Shown here: piece after piece, positions 32,335 through 45,084 of the stretch
Layout: the number at the start of each line of letters is the position of its first letter
Position numbering within the stretch: position 1 is the stretch's first letter
From: Viola odorata
Lineage: Eukaryota; Streptophyta; Magnoliopsida; Malpighiales; Violaceae
Length of the DNA: 64,000 bases
NCBI GenBank assembly: GCA_963691705.1
Contig: OY829537.1
Span: 55,962,304 to 56,026,303 of the forward strand
Direction of reading: 5' to 3'
Notes under the pieces: generated by a model
What the model saw: the letters and a program-made list of their open reading frames with translations, nothing else
Database searches by the model: none
Told to the model about the DNA's origin: nothing
Translations under genes and position numbers: made by a program

Positions 32335-33125
32335 TGATACGATCATGCTTACCCTAGCCTTGAGGATGATCGCACGACATGTCGAGGCCCGTGCAAACCT
32401 TAGGCCATCCGTATGGTTGAGCTTTCACTGCGTGCGTGCCTGAACCAACCCTAGCAGACAGCAACTAACGGTATACCATTAGTGGCTAGAAATTTTAAGT
32501 TTGTTGACTATATGATAATGGTATGCTATTAGCCGTTAACGACATACCGTTAGCCACTAGAATATTTCGCGAAAATTACCCTAAAAGGCCCATTTTGTGA
32601 CATAGTATAAATAACTAGCTTCTTTCATTTCTTACTTAGTTTTTGACAAGTGAATATTGATTGAGAGAGTTTCTCCTCCTTATTCACCTAAAACTAATTT
32701 CTTGTGGGATTCTAATTTTAATAGTACTTTGATACTCCACAGGTAAAACGTAAACTATCAATTTGCGTAACTCGTTGTTACTTCAATTGTGTGAGTGTTT
32801 GAATGAGAAATATTGTGAAAATATATTTGTTGTGATATTTAGAATTCTTTCCCATGTTTGTTCAAGATATCCCTCAAGCGTGCCTCAAAAAATCATTCCC
32901 TCATCACTCAAGTTATCATCTCAAATCTCATCTACATGCTTACGGGTATTTATCTCCTTTTTGTGTGTTTGTTTTGTCTTTCATTTATGCTGCATTTCTC
33001 CATCATTTCCTCCATATAATCTTGTGTATTTCTTATTGTTTTTTGTGTGACAAACACAAAGCTAGATCTTCCCCAAGTGCTTAACACTTCCTCTTGCAAA
33101 CAACAAGTCGGAGCGTGTCGTATCA
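32335..33125 (+). repeat. Chromovirus-like LTR (first of a pair)
   Basis: Starts TGATACGATCATGC and ends GTCGTATCA, followed by TAGTAGCGGAGC. A TATA box (AGTATAAATAAC) lies near 32605. It is related to, but clearly diverged from, the LTR at 33776. Confidence 0.65.
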
Positions 33126-33775
33126 TCTAGTAGCGGAGCTTTTAGGCTCTTGAGTTTGTTCTTCATGTGTCACTATTTATGTCATGAAAATCTGCATTTA
33201 TTCTGAGCAAAACCTCATATTTTGTGTGTTAATTGTTATCCTTGAGTGTTGTTAGAGTCGTGTGAAAATTTTGTGCGTTTTAGGCCATCCTAGCCGAGAG
33301 AGTGTAAATTTTCAGCTTTTGTGTTCTTCGAGTTCTTGAGTCGTTCTTAGTGTTCATCTTTGTGTTATTCACCCTTCAAATGTGTGAGAGATGAAATAAA
33401 TCAAATTTTAATTCATCTTTCACCCCTTGGACGAATTCCTAGAGTGTTTCCCCTTTATTTATTATTTTGACTAGTCAAAAGCTAGTCAAAAGTTTTAAAA
33501 TATTCACCTAGAGACTCCCACCTTGTGTCTCCTCCCCCACACCTTTCTTAAAAAATAATATTTTTCCTACAATATTCTCCTAGAGCCTCCCACCTAGTGT
33601 CTCCCACCTTAAACAAATTATTTCTCTTACACATCCTCATACTTTTCTTTGTCTTCCATGTATCGAGTCTTAAACTATTATTTCAAGAAACGAGAGACAA
33701 ATATTCAATAAAAAAAAGAGAAAGAGAAAGAAAATAAAAAGAAAAAGAAAACTGAAACCCTATTTCAAGAAAGAC
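33126..33775 (+). other. Leader-only internal segment between two LTRs
   Basis: 650 bases beginning with a PBS-like TAGTAGCGGAGC. It is T-rich and ends in a purine-rich block (33705-33750). No gag or pol is recognisable. Confidence 0.5.
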
Positions 33776-34818
33776 TGATGCGATCACGCCTACCTTAAAG
33801 CATGAAGAGGGAGATATGGCGCCAAGCGGGCCAATCACAAGGCGCATGGCAAAAAAGATCACCCTATGGATTGAGGCCAAGATGAGCAAGGATGTGCTTA
33901 AAGATGAAGGCCAGACCTTAATGATAGTCGCACACCGCATCGGAGGCTGAGAAGCATGTGCGGAGCAACGAAGAACCAATCTTTGCAAATCTGGCTCTAA
34001 CGACATGTCGCTATGCCCCTAACGGCATACCATTAGCTTCGGTAGCCTTGGGAGATTAATTTTTGGAAAGATGTTTGAAGTATGGAAATTCAACACCAAA
34101 GCTCACGACATGCTACTAAGGCCGTAGCGGCATGTCGCCAAGCCTCTGACAACATGCCGCTAAGTCTCCAACGGCGTACCCCTAAGCCTCGATCATCAGT
34201 AATCTTTGGACCAGTTCAACGCCAAAGCTAAAAGCATGCCGCTAAGCCCCTAGGGGCATGCCGCCAGTCCCAGACTTACTTTCCGAGACTTGTTTTCCAA
34301 GGCCATTTTGCACCTTAGTATAAATAGCTCTTTTTTTTGCCTCAGTTTTTATCTAAGTGTTTATTGCTTGAGTTGAGAGTACTCCTCCCTTTAAACACCT
34401 TAAACTCACCTTGTGAGAGTCAAGCTTAGGAGACTCCTTGATTCCTTGCAAGTAAAAACCCCCTTTGTCTCCAACCTTTGAATTTGTTGTTTTGCTGATA
34501 TTGGTAAGATTATCAAACAACACCAATGAATATCTTGGATTCCCGTTAGTGAATGATTAATTACAAGTTGATTTTGATTGTTTATTGTTTTTTGATCGTT
34601 TCTTATTGAAATTTTATCCGCAATCCATCCATCTAATTCCCGTTTGCGCTGCTCTTCATCTCTCTCTCTCTCTACTGCGTTTTCTTCCTTGTTTTTGTCT
34701 TCCGCGATTCTCTTTGTTTTTTCTTGCAATCGATTGGGTTTCGTTAGGTAACTTGAGCTAGGTCCAATCCGCAAAGCTCACACGTTCCAACTCATCAAAA
34801 TAAGCTTGGATCGTATCA
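33776..34818 (+). repeat. Chromovirus-like LTR (second of the pair, 5' LTR of the next gag)
   Basis: Starts TGATGCGATCACGCC and ends GGATCGTATCA, with a TATA box (TAGTATAAATAGC) near 34317. The first part has a coding-like phase (GPITRRMAKKI, about 33836), the polyprotein tail that overlaps the LTR in this group. Between about 33995 and 34270 a motif close to GGCATGCCGCTAAGCC recurs in degenerate copies. Confidence 0.7.
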
Positions 34819-35809
34819 AGTGGTAGCGGAGCTTCGCCACCTTGATTTATCAATTTGGGTTTTTGATTTCTGTCAAAATATTTGCAAAATTTCTATCAGG
34901 AAATCATTTTTATTGTGTGATCAACAATTGTCTTGAGTTGTTGAGCTATTGGTGAAGTTTTAAGCCATTTGAGCAGTGAATTTGAAAGTTGCAAATTTCC
35001 AAATTTTGGTATTCATCAAGCTGACAGTTTTTTGATTGATTTTCAACCAAATTTTCTTCTTCATTCTTGGTTGAAACTTGTTGTGCTGAGTCTTAAAAAG
35101 TGTTTAGATTCAAGAGTAATTCATTCCACCTTTGTTTTCCAATTTTTGAATGTGTTCTTGACAATTCTTAAGCTGGTAGTGGAAACATTGGTGTTTGATC
35201 CATTCCTGTCATCTATTTTTCATTTAAATTATGTTTAATGAATCAGCAACAATCATTTTTTATTCCTTTACATTCACTCATTTACACAACTTACCTCTTT
35301 TGGTAATATACAAGAGGAATTATCAAGAGGAGCTGTTGCAATTTTCTTCTTGTGTTCCAGCAACAACTGACGGTTATAGAGAAAGAAAAAGATTAAAAAA
35401 AAAGGAAAAGAAAAGAAATAGAAATGGAAATGTCTCTTGTGAGTGAAAAGTGAGAAATCAAATCAAAAGGATTGAGCTGATTTATTTCTTATTTTTAAGC
35501 ACAATTTATACTTTCATTTCTTAAGTCTTGTTTGCCTTTCAGTTTTCCTTCTGTTGCCTCCTCGAGTCTTATAATTTTGTGCTTTTCTTCTTGAGTCTTG
35601 TGGTGGTTATTTAAGACGAAAGGATTGATCGATAGTGAACTTTCGAATTGTGCAACCTTACACGTATAACTTGTAAGGAACAATTCGGAACCAAGAATTG
35701 AGAGATTTTATGAGAATAAGTTTTACGAGTGCTTACACACGAGGGTAAACATGTGAGGAAGAGAAATTTTCACAAACGTTTGCTACTTGTGCAGGTACAA
35801 ACTTTCATT
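34819..35809 (+). other. PBS and leader of the chromovirus-like element
   Basis: TGGTAGCGGAGC at 34821-34832 is the PBS-like site. The rest is an AT-rich leader without a supported gene. TTGTGCAGGTAC near 35788 could be a splice acceptor just before the gag ATG. Confidence 0.5.
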
Positions 35810-36267
35810 ATGTCTGACGAAAGCGTAGTGGGAAACAATGACGCCAAATCCAATGAGGCGAGTCATTCTTTGTTAGCTAAAATTGAGGCAATAGAACGTG
35901 GCTAAGTTGAGTTGAGGGAGATGTTTCAATCCCTCATGTTGGCATAAAGCAAGCCCGCTGAGGCTCATATGGGATTGGTGAATTCTAAAACTGTGGCATT
36001 TAAGCCATGCGGAGAACCAAACAAGGACCGGGTTACATGCGAGACTAAGTCGGATGGTCATGATAGCAATAATGAGTATGGAATATACAAGAGGGTGGCC
36101 AACCGAGGCTTTCCCAATAAACTTACCACGGGTCCCCAAGGACAAGGCCCCGCCAATGCCGAAGCACATGCCTTTGTGCTTAGAGACCTCCGAGCCCAAC
36201 GCTACAATGCTCAATGCCACAACAGCCACGCCACCAGGCCGCCGCAGGGGCCGTGGCCTTCAACACA

Positions 36268-36275
36268 CCAGCAGC
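36268..36275. repeat. 8-bp target duplication of the hAT element (left)
   Basis: CCAGCAGC, repeated at 37131-37138. Confidence 0.92.
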
Positions 36276-37130
36276 TAGGGGCGTCAATTAATCCCGGGAC
36301 CCAAGGAACCGGACCCGGGTCTTTAGTAGGGATCGGGACTATTTTTTTTCCTCATTTTATAGGCAGGGTCGGGTCTGTCCTGACCCGATCAGGCTCGGAT
36401 CTTGACCGAGTGAGACCCGTACCTGTACTGGTCTGACCCGATGAAATGCAGACCCGGATAAACTAGTGATCAAGTTATCCCAGCAGACCTCTCATCTCAT
36501 GAAGATACAACATCCACAAATTGATTTCGATAAGAACAATTGTGAAATTGGTATTATCCCCATAACCAACGCTATTTCACAACTAGAATTGATAGCTAAC
36601 AGTGACAAATGAAATATTCAAAGCAAGAAGAAAGCAACAGTTGATCAATAACTACTGCTAACTTAAAAAACCCATGATTCTAAGAAATTAAATGGAAAAA
36701 AACTAATAAAGAGAAATAACTGTGTAACATACGAAAGTGTTCACATTGATCGGTCATCGTCCCTATGTAGTCCAAACACCTCCGATCCCATGAAATTGAA
36801 ACGCGTCGCAACATCTATTTACCTTCAGGATCTGGAAATTATTTCAGAAATGAGCAAAATGGTGTTGTTTCGGGGGTGAATCAAAGGGAAATGATACATT
36901 TTGGATAGGGGAAGCATGTTGCGGCTGAAGAAAGAGAGATGGGTGGTAGATTTTAGGGCAAGAAATCAGATGAGAAAGAGAAGTATTTATAGTCCCGGGT
37001 CTAATCCCGGACTCGGAAAAACTTATCAGGTCGAGACCGGGTCTAGTTTTTAGACTCATATAATACCCGGGCCGGGCCCACATGTTAAGGGCCCAAACCC
37101 AGACTCGTAGACCCTTATTGACATACCCTA
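36276..37130. mobile_element. Non-autonomous hAT-type element
   Basis: 855 bases with imperfect TIRs (TAGGGGCGTCAATT and, inverted, TAGGGTATGTCAATA) and a perfect 8-bp target duplication, both typical of hAT elements. Both ends are rich in GACCCGG/CCGGGTC words (36290-36470 and 36985-37110) that can pair across the element. There is no transposase gene; the middle is AT-rich. It sits in the gag gene and carries no recognisable passenger. Confidence 0.85.
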
Positions 37131-37138
37131 CCAGCAGC
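37131..37138. repeat. 8-bp target duplication of the hAT element (right)
   Basis: CCAGCAGC, identical to 36268-36275. Confidence 0.92.
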
Positions 37139-38234
37139 CCTGCAACTAGCAGCATGCCACTAGCCCCTTACGCATGTCTCTAGCTATTGGTAAGCTAGCG
37201 CCTCACCAAGGCGAAGGTACTTCCACCGCCAACGATCAAACTTTAGTTCCTCACCTACAAGGCCGCACTACTCCTTACCATGAGCGAGAGTTTTATGAGG
37301 ATTTGTATGAAGAAGTACATGATGATTTTGATGATTATGAGAGAGAGCGGATGAAAAGGGGAAGAAGGGGAAGGTTTTATGAACCACAATTTGATGATAA
37401 CTTGAATAACATTAAGGTATAAATTCCTACCTTTGAAGGAACCACCGACCCTTGGGAATATATTAAATGACAGGGCAAAATTCCGCGTATTTTTAATTGC
37501 CACCAATATTCGGAGGGTAAGAAGGTGAAGCTTGCCGCGATGGAGTTTGATGGTTATGCCTTGAGTTAGTGGGAGAAAGTATGTAAGGAGAGACATGGGG
37601 AAAGAACCATCTGAACTTAGGCAGAAATGAAGCAAGTAATGAGGGAAAGGTTTGTGCCATCGTACTACAAACGAGACTTGCAAAACCGATTGCAAGGTCT
37701 CAAGCAAGGGTCAAAATCCACGGAGGACTATTACAATGAGCTTGAATCTCTTCTCACACAAACTGAAACACATGAAGATAAAGAGGTAAATATGGCTCGT
37801 TTCTTGAATGGTGTGAATGAGAAAATTAAATACAAGCATGAGTTATGAGATTTTGAAAATTTACAACCTATGCTATACTACGCTCTAAAGGTAGAAGCAC
37901 ACAAAGCCACCAAAAGGAAAAATTTCCCTAGCTGAAACACCAACCCCTCCAACACCTACTCATCTTCTTCTAAACCACCATTGAAACCTTACCAAAAATA
38001 CCACCCAAAGACCCCATCTTACACCAAAACAACCCCCTCTACACCAAAGCCTTACACACCTTTCACCAAGCCTAACCCTCCTAATCCTAAACCGAAACCA
38101 TCCAACCATCCCACCTCCAATCCACCACATAGAAAACACTATTCTGATATTGAATGCTTCAAGTGTCAGGGGAGAGGGCATATTTTATTCGAGTGCCTAA
38201 ACCGTCGTGTGATTGTTATTAGGGAAGGGGTGTA

Positions 38235-39639
38235 TGATTGAGCTCTAATTGTAGTAGCTTTTACCACTTTATCTCTCGCAATTTTGAATGGTATGCTATT
38301 GATTTTTGGTATGAACCATTTGAATTTTGTAGGAGACAGCCAAAAAGGGCAACAAGCAGAAAAGGAGAAGAATTGGGCATGATTGTAGGCAGAACTGGAG
38401 AAGGTTGTTTGAAAGCCACTTTCTTGACCAAGGATGGAACAGACAACTCCCTGGACCAAGACAGACCCGCTTGGCCATGCCTCACTGGGAGAATATCGCG
38501 GAGCAGACTATGGATCGGATGAGCTGGCATATGATTTGTCCTGCCTTTTTGGTCACAATGCTAAACTCGGATGATTAAAGATGTGCTTCTCTGATCTGAT
38601 CGAATTTGTTTCCTTGTGAGGATGAGAGCAATCAAATACAATTTAAGTTGATTAGGATACGACCTCCTTAATTTCCGCTTTTGATTATTTTTAGAAACCA
38701 CTTATATACTCTTCCTAGGGTTTTAAGAGGAGGCGGCTCCCTCTCTCATTTCGAATCTCCATCACATTCTACATTTTGCTCCTTTGGAAATGAAGGATAT
38801 TTTCCACCATTTCTAATACATTGCTATTTTGCTTTTCAATTATGCGTATGAATAGCTAAGCACCATTTTCTTAGGAGAGGCAATTAGGCATGAGCATGAA
38901 TATGCATGAGACTTAATCATTCTTATTAATCTTTATATATGCATTTAATTGATCTCGTGATTATTCTTAACGTATTTTCTGCTTGGTTTTGGAAGTAGCC
39001 GATCAAGAATTAAACAGATCATACAACAATCATTCTTCTTAGTGTCTCGACTGTAAGCCTAAGAAGATCGAAGTAGACTCCTAAGCGCTACTGGGTGTAT
39101 CCAGGAAACGGTAGGGGGAAAGGTTAATCAGATCCAGTCCTGACTGACACCCGAGGATACTAGTCTGGAGTTATCTTCCCATAATCGATCATCTGCCAAC
39201 TCGGTAAACCCTTTAACCAGTAAGGTACTGATTGGTAAGGCACCATCTCTAAGTGTACCTGAGGTGGTGTTGATGCAGGAGGGAAGTATGGGTCATAAGC
39301 GTACTTTTTTCCTATAGCAACTCTGTGGATTGAAGATGAATATCTTTGCGTCGATGATTGTGTATCTTGTCTCATAGCCACCAGCCTCTACTAGGAATTA
39401 TTCTCATATCAGATCTCTATTCTCAAATTCTCTTTCTTGACCAATATTATCATTCTTGGCTAAGACAGTTATACGCTCTATTTACTTTTCAGTCTTAGTT
39501 CTATCACAACCACCCACACTACCTAAGTGTTATTTGGTCATCATAACTTCACACAAAGAATTGTACCATTACTCTCTGTGGTTCTTAATAGCGAGTTGTA
39601 ACTCTTATATTTATTTTTGACGAGTTCGATGCTCAATCA
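38235..39639 (+). repeat. 5' LTR of the Athila element
   Basis: 1,405 bases, TGATTGAGCTCTAATTGTAG...GATGCTCAATCA. The terminal nine bases are perfectly inverted. It is homologous over its length to the solo LTR at 11824-13274. Open frames on the minus strand near 39160-39380 recur in the solo LTR, but I treat them as chance. Confidence 0.92.
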
Positions 39640-39641
39640 AA

Positions 39642-39660
39642 TTTTGGCGCCGTTGCCGAG
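39642..39660 (+). promoter_or_regulatory. Athila primer-binding site
   Basis: TTTTGGCGCCGTTGCCGAGG begins two bases after the LTR. It matches the usual Athila PBS apart from one base near its end. Confidence 0.85.
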
Positions 39661-39682
39661 GACTTAACGGATACTAATCTTT

Positions 39683-41333
39683 GTGTTTAATTATTTTGTG
39701 ACTAGGTCGAAAAGCCGACCAATAGATACTAAGTCTAATAATCAATATGGAGCAGCTAAAGGAACAAACTCTCGGGGCGCTAAATCAAGGGACAAAATAG
39801 GAAACATATTCTTGTCTAAATCTACCACCAATGGAACACGAATGGGCGATCAAAACCACTGTCATCCAAAACTTGAAAAAGTTCCATGGTCATTCCAATG
39901 AGAATCCCCACATCCACTTTAGGGATTTTCACTTGGAATGTGACATGCTTAAATCTCGCGACGTCCCCATTGAGAGGGCAAAGCTAAAGGCTTTCTAGTG
40001 GTCATTGGAAGGTTCAGCAAGTAATTGGTTCCACAGTTTACTTCATAATACTATCAGCACATGGGCTTAAATGTCAAGAGCCTTCCTGAACAAATATTGT
40101 AGTGCAACCAAAGCTAGAGCACCAAGAAAAAATCTCATTTCCTTCCAACAGAGAGGGAACGAGATCTTCGAGGAATATTACGAGAGATTCAAACATTTGC
40201 AAGACATCAACCTTATGCATGGAGTACCTGATCAAGCTCTGATCCAGTATTTTTATGATGCAATGAATCATAACGACAAACAAAGATTGGATGTTGCGGC
40301 TGGATGATCTATACAAGACCTTACACTTACTCGAGCAAAATAATTGCTTCAAATGATGGCTGATAATTGCAATAATTGTGGCTCTTTAGAGCATTCTAAT
40401 CCTATTACACTTTCCGTTAATTCAACTGCGTTTGAACAACAAATTGCTAGTATTGCTAACTTTATTCAAAATCTTTCCACATGTGCTTCTGGCCTAAATA
40501 GCAACCAAAGCTCAACAACGAACACATTGCAACCAACAATAGTGGAAGAAACCACTACCCAATTGAAAGCAGCCAACAACTTCAGTCAAAACTAACTACC
40601 CGCACCTCCTCAGCAATGACAAATTACTGGCCCGACGCGTGATGATGAAATAGATAATAGATTTGCTCAACAAAAAGCTATGTTGACAGAAATACGGGAG
40701 CAGATGAAGTTTCTAATGGAGGACAGAGAGAAGTACATCGTCAACGCGATTAGTCTAAGGAGCGATACGAACTTGTCAGAAAGAGAAGAGACAGTAGCAT
40801 ACGAGGAAGAAAAGCAAAAACTGAAGCATAAAAATTGGCAAAAGGTGATAGAGTTTGAACAGAAATAAAAGTACAAATCACCGGAAAAAATTGAGGAAGA
40901 AGAGGCGGAAGATATGGAAGAGGCAGAGAGAATCATAGCAATACAGGATGAACCCTTCTTAACCAAACAAGATATGAGGCTAGAATGAATAGCTAAGAAA
41001 TCTGAAAGGAAAGCCATGAAGGCTGAGGAAATGGCGAGACAGAAAGAAAAAGTAGACAATACACCACCTTTTCCACCTGTTCCTACAAAGGAAAAAAAAG
41101 AGGGGGAAGAAAAGGAATTTATGGACATATTTTAAAAAGTGGCAATTAACATGCCTTTGCTTGAGTTGATTTCAAAAGTTCCTAGTTACGCTAGATTTCT
41201 TAGAAGTTTATGTTCTAACAAGAAGAAACTTACAGGAATTGAACAGATAAGCTTGACGCAGAATATCTCCTTTATATCCCAGTCAAAACCCCCAGATAAA
41301 TGCACTAATCAACGTACATTTGATATACCTTGA
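39683..41333 (+). pseudogene. Athila gag
   Basis: Coding phases include NPHIHFRDFHLECDMLKS and LKAFWSLEGSASNWF-like text (a stop replaces one codon), then MSRAFLNKYCSATKARAPRK, EEYYERFKHL and ALIQYFYDAM. These are the standard Athila gag landmarks. Downstream lies a degenerate CNNCGSLEH knuckle (about 40368) and a long charged region (40680-41130). At least five stops are present. Confidence 0.85.
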
Positions 41334-41335
41334 AA

Positions 41336-41650
41336 AATAGAGAATAAGAAGATTGGGAAAGCTCTATGCAATTTAGGAGCTGGGATCAACGTTCTTTCAT
41401 TTGCGGAATACGAAAGGTTGAGTATCGGAACCATGCAGGATACCAAAGTAATCATCCAACTCACAGACCGATCAATCATATACCCCAATGGAGTTGTTGA
41501 AGATGTTCTTATTTAAGTTAATGATTTCATTTATCATGTCGATTTTTATATTGTTGATATGAACAGGGACCAACCCATGAACTCCACTGATGTTCTTTTG
41601 GGCAGACCTTTCCTAAGAACCACAAAAGCACAATCATGGTAATCTCTCAC
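41336..41650 (+). pseudogene. Athila protease
   Basis: GKALCNLGAGINVLSFAEY is the active-site region, with Asn where Athila proteases have the catalytic Asp (usual form CDLGASIN). DVLLGRPFLRTTKA is the C-terminal landmark. A TAA interrupts near 41515. Confidence 0.8.
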
Positions 41651-41682
41651 TTGAGTATTGTGGGCAAACCATTAAGTTTAAT

Positions 41683-42880
41683 ATGTATGATGCCATGAAA
41701 CGTCCCAGGGAGATGCACAGTTTGTGTTTTATGGATGTATATGAACTCCCAGCTGATGCAGATCATGCACTTAATGAAACTGACCCTCTTAGCTATGTTC
41801 TTACCAGGGGAATAGAAGGAGGAAAGCTAGAGAAGATGAAGGATGAGTTAACCATTAGCAAAGATTTGCTAGAAACCGTGGATGAGCTTGATGTTTTAGG
41901 CCCTCTTTTTAATGAAGGGGAAAATTTTGAACTCCCACAAGTCTATAATAAACTATTACCTTCGGTTGTGCAGGCACCAGAGATTGAAGTCAAAAAGTTA
42001 CCAGATCATCTTAAACATGCCTTTCTTAGTCAAGAATCAACACTGCCAGTTATAATTTCCAGTAAGTTGACCAAAGAAGAGGAAGACCAATTGGTGGATC
42101 TACTTAGACAAAATAAGGAGGCAATTGGTTGGACGATAATAGATATTAAAGAGATATCACCAACGTTCTTCACTCACAAGATCCATACCGAAGAACATAA
42201 AAAGACTATCAGACAACCGCAAAGGAGGCTCAACCCTCCCATGATGGAAGTTGTTAAGAAAGAAGTCCTCAAACTGTTAGATGCAGGTGTTATTTATCTA
42301 ATCTCTGACAGTGATTGGGTTTCCCCTGTGTAGGTAGTTCTGAAGAAGATAGGAATTACAGTGATAAAGAACGAGGATGGTCAGCAAGTACCGACAAGAG
42401 TTCAGAATGGATGAAGGGTTTGCATCGATTACAATCAACAACGTAACTAGGAAATATCATTTTCTCCTACCCTTTATTGATCAAACGGTTGAAAGGATAG
42501 CAAGTAAATCTCACTATTCTTTCCTTGACGGGTACTCAGGATTCCATCAAATTCCTGTGGCACCTGAAGATCAAGAGAAAACCACTTTTACTTGTCCTTT
42601 TGGAACATTTGCTTACAAAAGGATGCCCTTTGGTTTGTGTAATGCCCCTGCAACTTTCTACAGATGCATGGTTAGCATTTTTTCTGATTTTGTAGAGAAA
42701 AGTATAGAAGTTTTTATGGATGATTTCACCATCCATGAAGATTCCTTTGATCACTGCCTTAAGAATCTAGAAGTAATCTTAAAGCGATGCATAGAAACCA
42801 ATTTGGTTTTAAACTTTGAAAAAAGCCACTTCATGGTTGATCATGGCATTGTTGTAGGCCATGTAATTTCTAAGTAAGGA
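41683..42880 (+). pseudogene. Athila reverse transcriptase
   Basis: QNKEAIGWTIIDIKEISPTF, RRLNPPMMEVVKKEVLKLLD and SDWVSPV lead in. After a stop and frame change (42331-42377), FLDGYSGFHQIPVAPEDQEK, MPFGLCNAPATF and the catalytic FMDDF (about 42714) follow. The catalytic box is intact although the frame is not. Confidence 0.88.
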
Positions 42881-43500
42881 ATTAAGGTAGGCCCAGCAAA
42901 GATAGATGTTATCAAAGATTTGCCTTACCCCTCTTCAGTTAGGTAGGTTTGTTCTTTCCTTAGCCATGCAGGATTCTAGAGGCGTTATATCAAGGATTTT
43001 TCCAAAGTAGCGGAGCCTATGTGAAGATTACTATAGAAGGATGTAGAATTTGATTTTAAGGATGCTTGCGAAGAGGCCTTTGACAAGCTGAAGGAGAAGC
43101 TTACTACAACCCCCGTAATTCAACCACCGGACTAGAATTTACCCTTCGAGATAATGTGCGATGCTAGCAACTCAGTAGTAGGAGTCGTACTTGGCCAGAG
43201 ACAAGGGAAAGAATCACACGTGATCTACTATGCGTCCAAGATATTGGATGAAGCTTAGAAAAATTACACAACTACTGAGAAGGAGTTATTTGCTATAATA
43301 TTTGCATTAGATAAGTTTAGATCTTATTTATTAGGAACTAAAGTTATCATTTTCTCTAACCATGCAACTCTAAGATATCTCCTGGCCAAGAAAAAAGCCA
43401 AACCAAGACTCATTCGATGATTTTTATTACTCCAAAAATTCAATCTTGAGATCAAAGACAAAAAGGGGAGGGAGAACTTGGTAGCTGACAACTTGAGTAG
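42881..43500 (+). pseudogene. Athila RNase H
   Basis: [54 protein letters not shown] and NLVADNLSRM are visible in one main frame with about eight stops. Confidence 0.85.
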
Positions 43501-44879
43501 AATGATAAACAAAGAAACAGAACCAATCGTCGATGAATTCCCTAATGAACACTTATTCCTTGCAAAAGGGATGCTTCCATGGTATCACCATATTGCGAAC
43601 TACTTAGCCAAAGGTAAATACTATGGTGAGCTAACTTTTTTTCAAAAGGCAAAAATCAAAAGAGACTCTAGGAATTATATCTGGGACGAACCCTACATGT
43701 GCAGGATTAGAGAAGATCAATTGTTGAGGAGATGCATACAATTGAATGAAGTTCCCTCTATTTTGTAACATTGTCATGCTTCTCCAAGCGGTGGACATTT
43801 TAGTGGAAAGAAGACCACTTACAAAGTTTTAGAAGTAGGGTTCTATTGGCCCACTCTATTCAAAGAAAACAAAAGGTTTTGCCAAGAATGTGCAGAATGC
43901 CAGAAAATAGGTAACATTAGTGCTAGAAATCAAATGCCCATGAACCCCATTATGTCATGCAAAATATTTGATCTTTGGGGCATTGATTTTATGGGACCTT
44001 TTTCCAATTCTGGAGGTAATTCCTACAGTCTTTTAGCTGTTCATTATATCTCAAAATAGGTAGAAGCTAAATCCACTCGGACAAATGACGCTAAAACTGT
44101 TGTATCTTTTCTGAAAACTAACATTTTAAGCAGGTTTGGAGTTCCTCGCGGGATCATTAGAGATCGAGGAACTCACTTTTGTAATAGGATAGTTGCAACG
44201 CTATCTAAGAAATATGGAATCACATATCGACAAATTAAATCCATCCTATAACGTACAAACAAATGACCAAGCAGAAGTCTCCAATAGACAGATTAAATCC
44301 ATCCTGGCTAAAATAGTCAGCTCTAAGAGAAAGGATTGGAGTTAGAGGTTGGATGAGGCACTTTGGGCCTATAGGACCGCCTACAAAACACCCATTAGGA
44401 TGACTCCCTTTAGAATGGTATATCGTAAGGCGTGCCACCTACCAGTTGAGCTGGAACATAAGGCGTATTGGGCCATCAGGCCCATCAATATAGACATGAA
44501 AGCTGCTGGAGAAAAGAGGAAGTTAGAAATCCAAGAGCTGGAGGAACTGAGAAATCAAGACTATGAGAATTCAGAAATCTTCAAAGCTAAGACTATGGCC
44601 TATCAGGACAAAAGAAATACAATGAAGAAATTTTTCATTGGGCAAAAAGTTTGGCTTTATGATTCAAGATTTAGAATCTTTGCTGGAAAGTTAAAAACCA
44701 AATGGAATGGCCCCTTCGTGATTACTGATATTTTCCCTCATGGTGCAGTAAAGTTCATGAACCTTAAGACAGAGGTTGAATTCAAAGTTAACGGGCAAAG
44801 ACTGAAGCCCTTTTTAGAGGAATTACGCCCCCACGTCGTGGAAGAAATGGTGGAAGAACCTCCACCAAATGAAGATTAA
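43501..44879 (+). pseudogene. Athila integrase
   Basis: Zinc region HCHASPSGGHFSGKKT with CQECAECQ (about 43770-43905), core GIDFMGPF, then AVHYISK, where the usual first catalytic Asp has become His (about 44040), and RDRGTHF. A frameshift lies at 44230-44345, then ALWAYRTAYKTPIRMTPF and a C-terminal domain ending VVEEMVEEPPPNED with a TAA at 44877. It is inactive. Confidence 0.88.
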
Positions 44880-45084
44880 TAAGCCAAGGAATTCTTGTGT
44901 CTAGCCTAGGACAATAACTAAGGGCGCTACTTGGGAGGCAACCCATGTTTTAAATTTATTTTGATTGTTTCCTTTTCTGTTCTCTTTCATTTGATCAATT
45001 TGAGTGTTTTTGTCAGGAGACTAGGATGCCTGGCTTGATCAAGAAATGCAATGCTCTTGAGCAAGTGGAACAATTTTTAGACGT
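44880..45084 (+). other. Spacer after Athila pol
   Basis: No gene. It holds AAGGGCGCTACTTGGGAGG, continued by CAACCCATG, a block I know from many plant Athila elements directly after pol. Confidence 0.5.

Larger units (their letters stand above)
35810..38234 (+). pseudogene. Gag of the chromovirus-like element, cut by a hAT element and by Athila
   Basis: Starts MSDESVVGNNDA (compare ATGTCTGA at 4669). After the hAT insertion (36276-37130) it continues with YHEREFYEDLYEE, IPTFEGTTDPWEYI, LAAMEFDGYAL and RFVPSYYKRDLQNRL (capsid-like region, about 37270-37850). A Pro/Lys-rich linker (37980-38140) and a zinc knuckle CFKCQGRGHILFEC (38156-38197) follow. Stops occur near 35902, 35946, 37419, 37467, 37568 and 37846. 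The Athila LTR starts 37 bases after the knuckle; the rest of this element lies beyond the window. Confidence 0.8.

Noticed and set aside
39160..39381. Minus-strand frame in the Athila LTR, also open in the solo LTR at 12121-12369
   Set aside because: It lies within LTR homology, so conservation reflects common descent of the LTR; no domain and no start context.
40667..41128. Minus-strand Ser/Phe-rich frame with apparent membrane segments
   Set aside because: It is the complement of the Lys/Glu-rich Athila gag tail; the hydrophobicity is a complement artefact.
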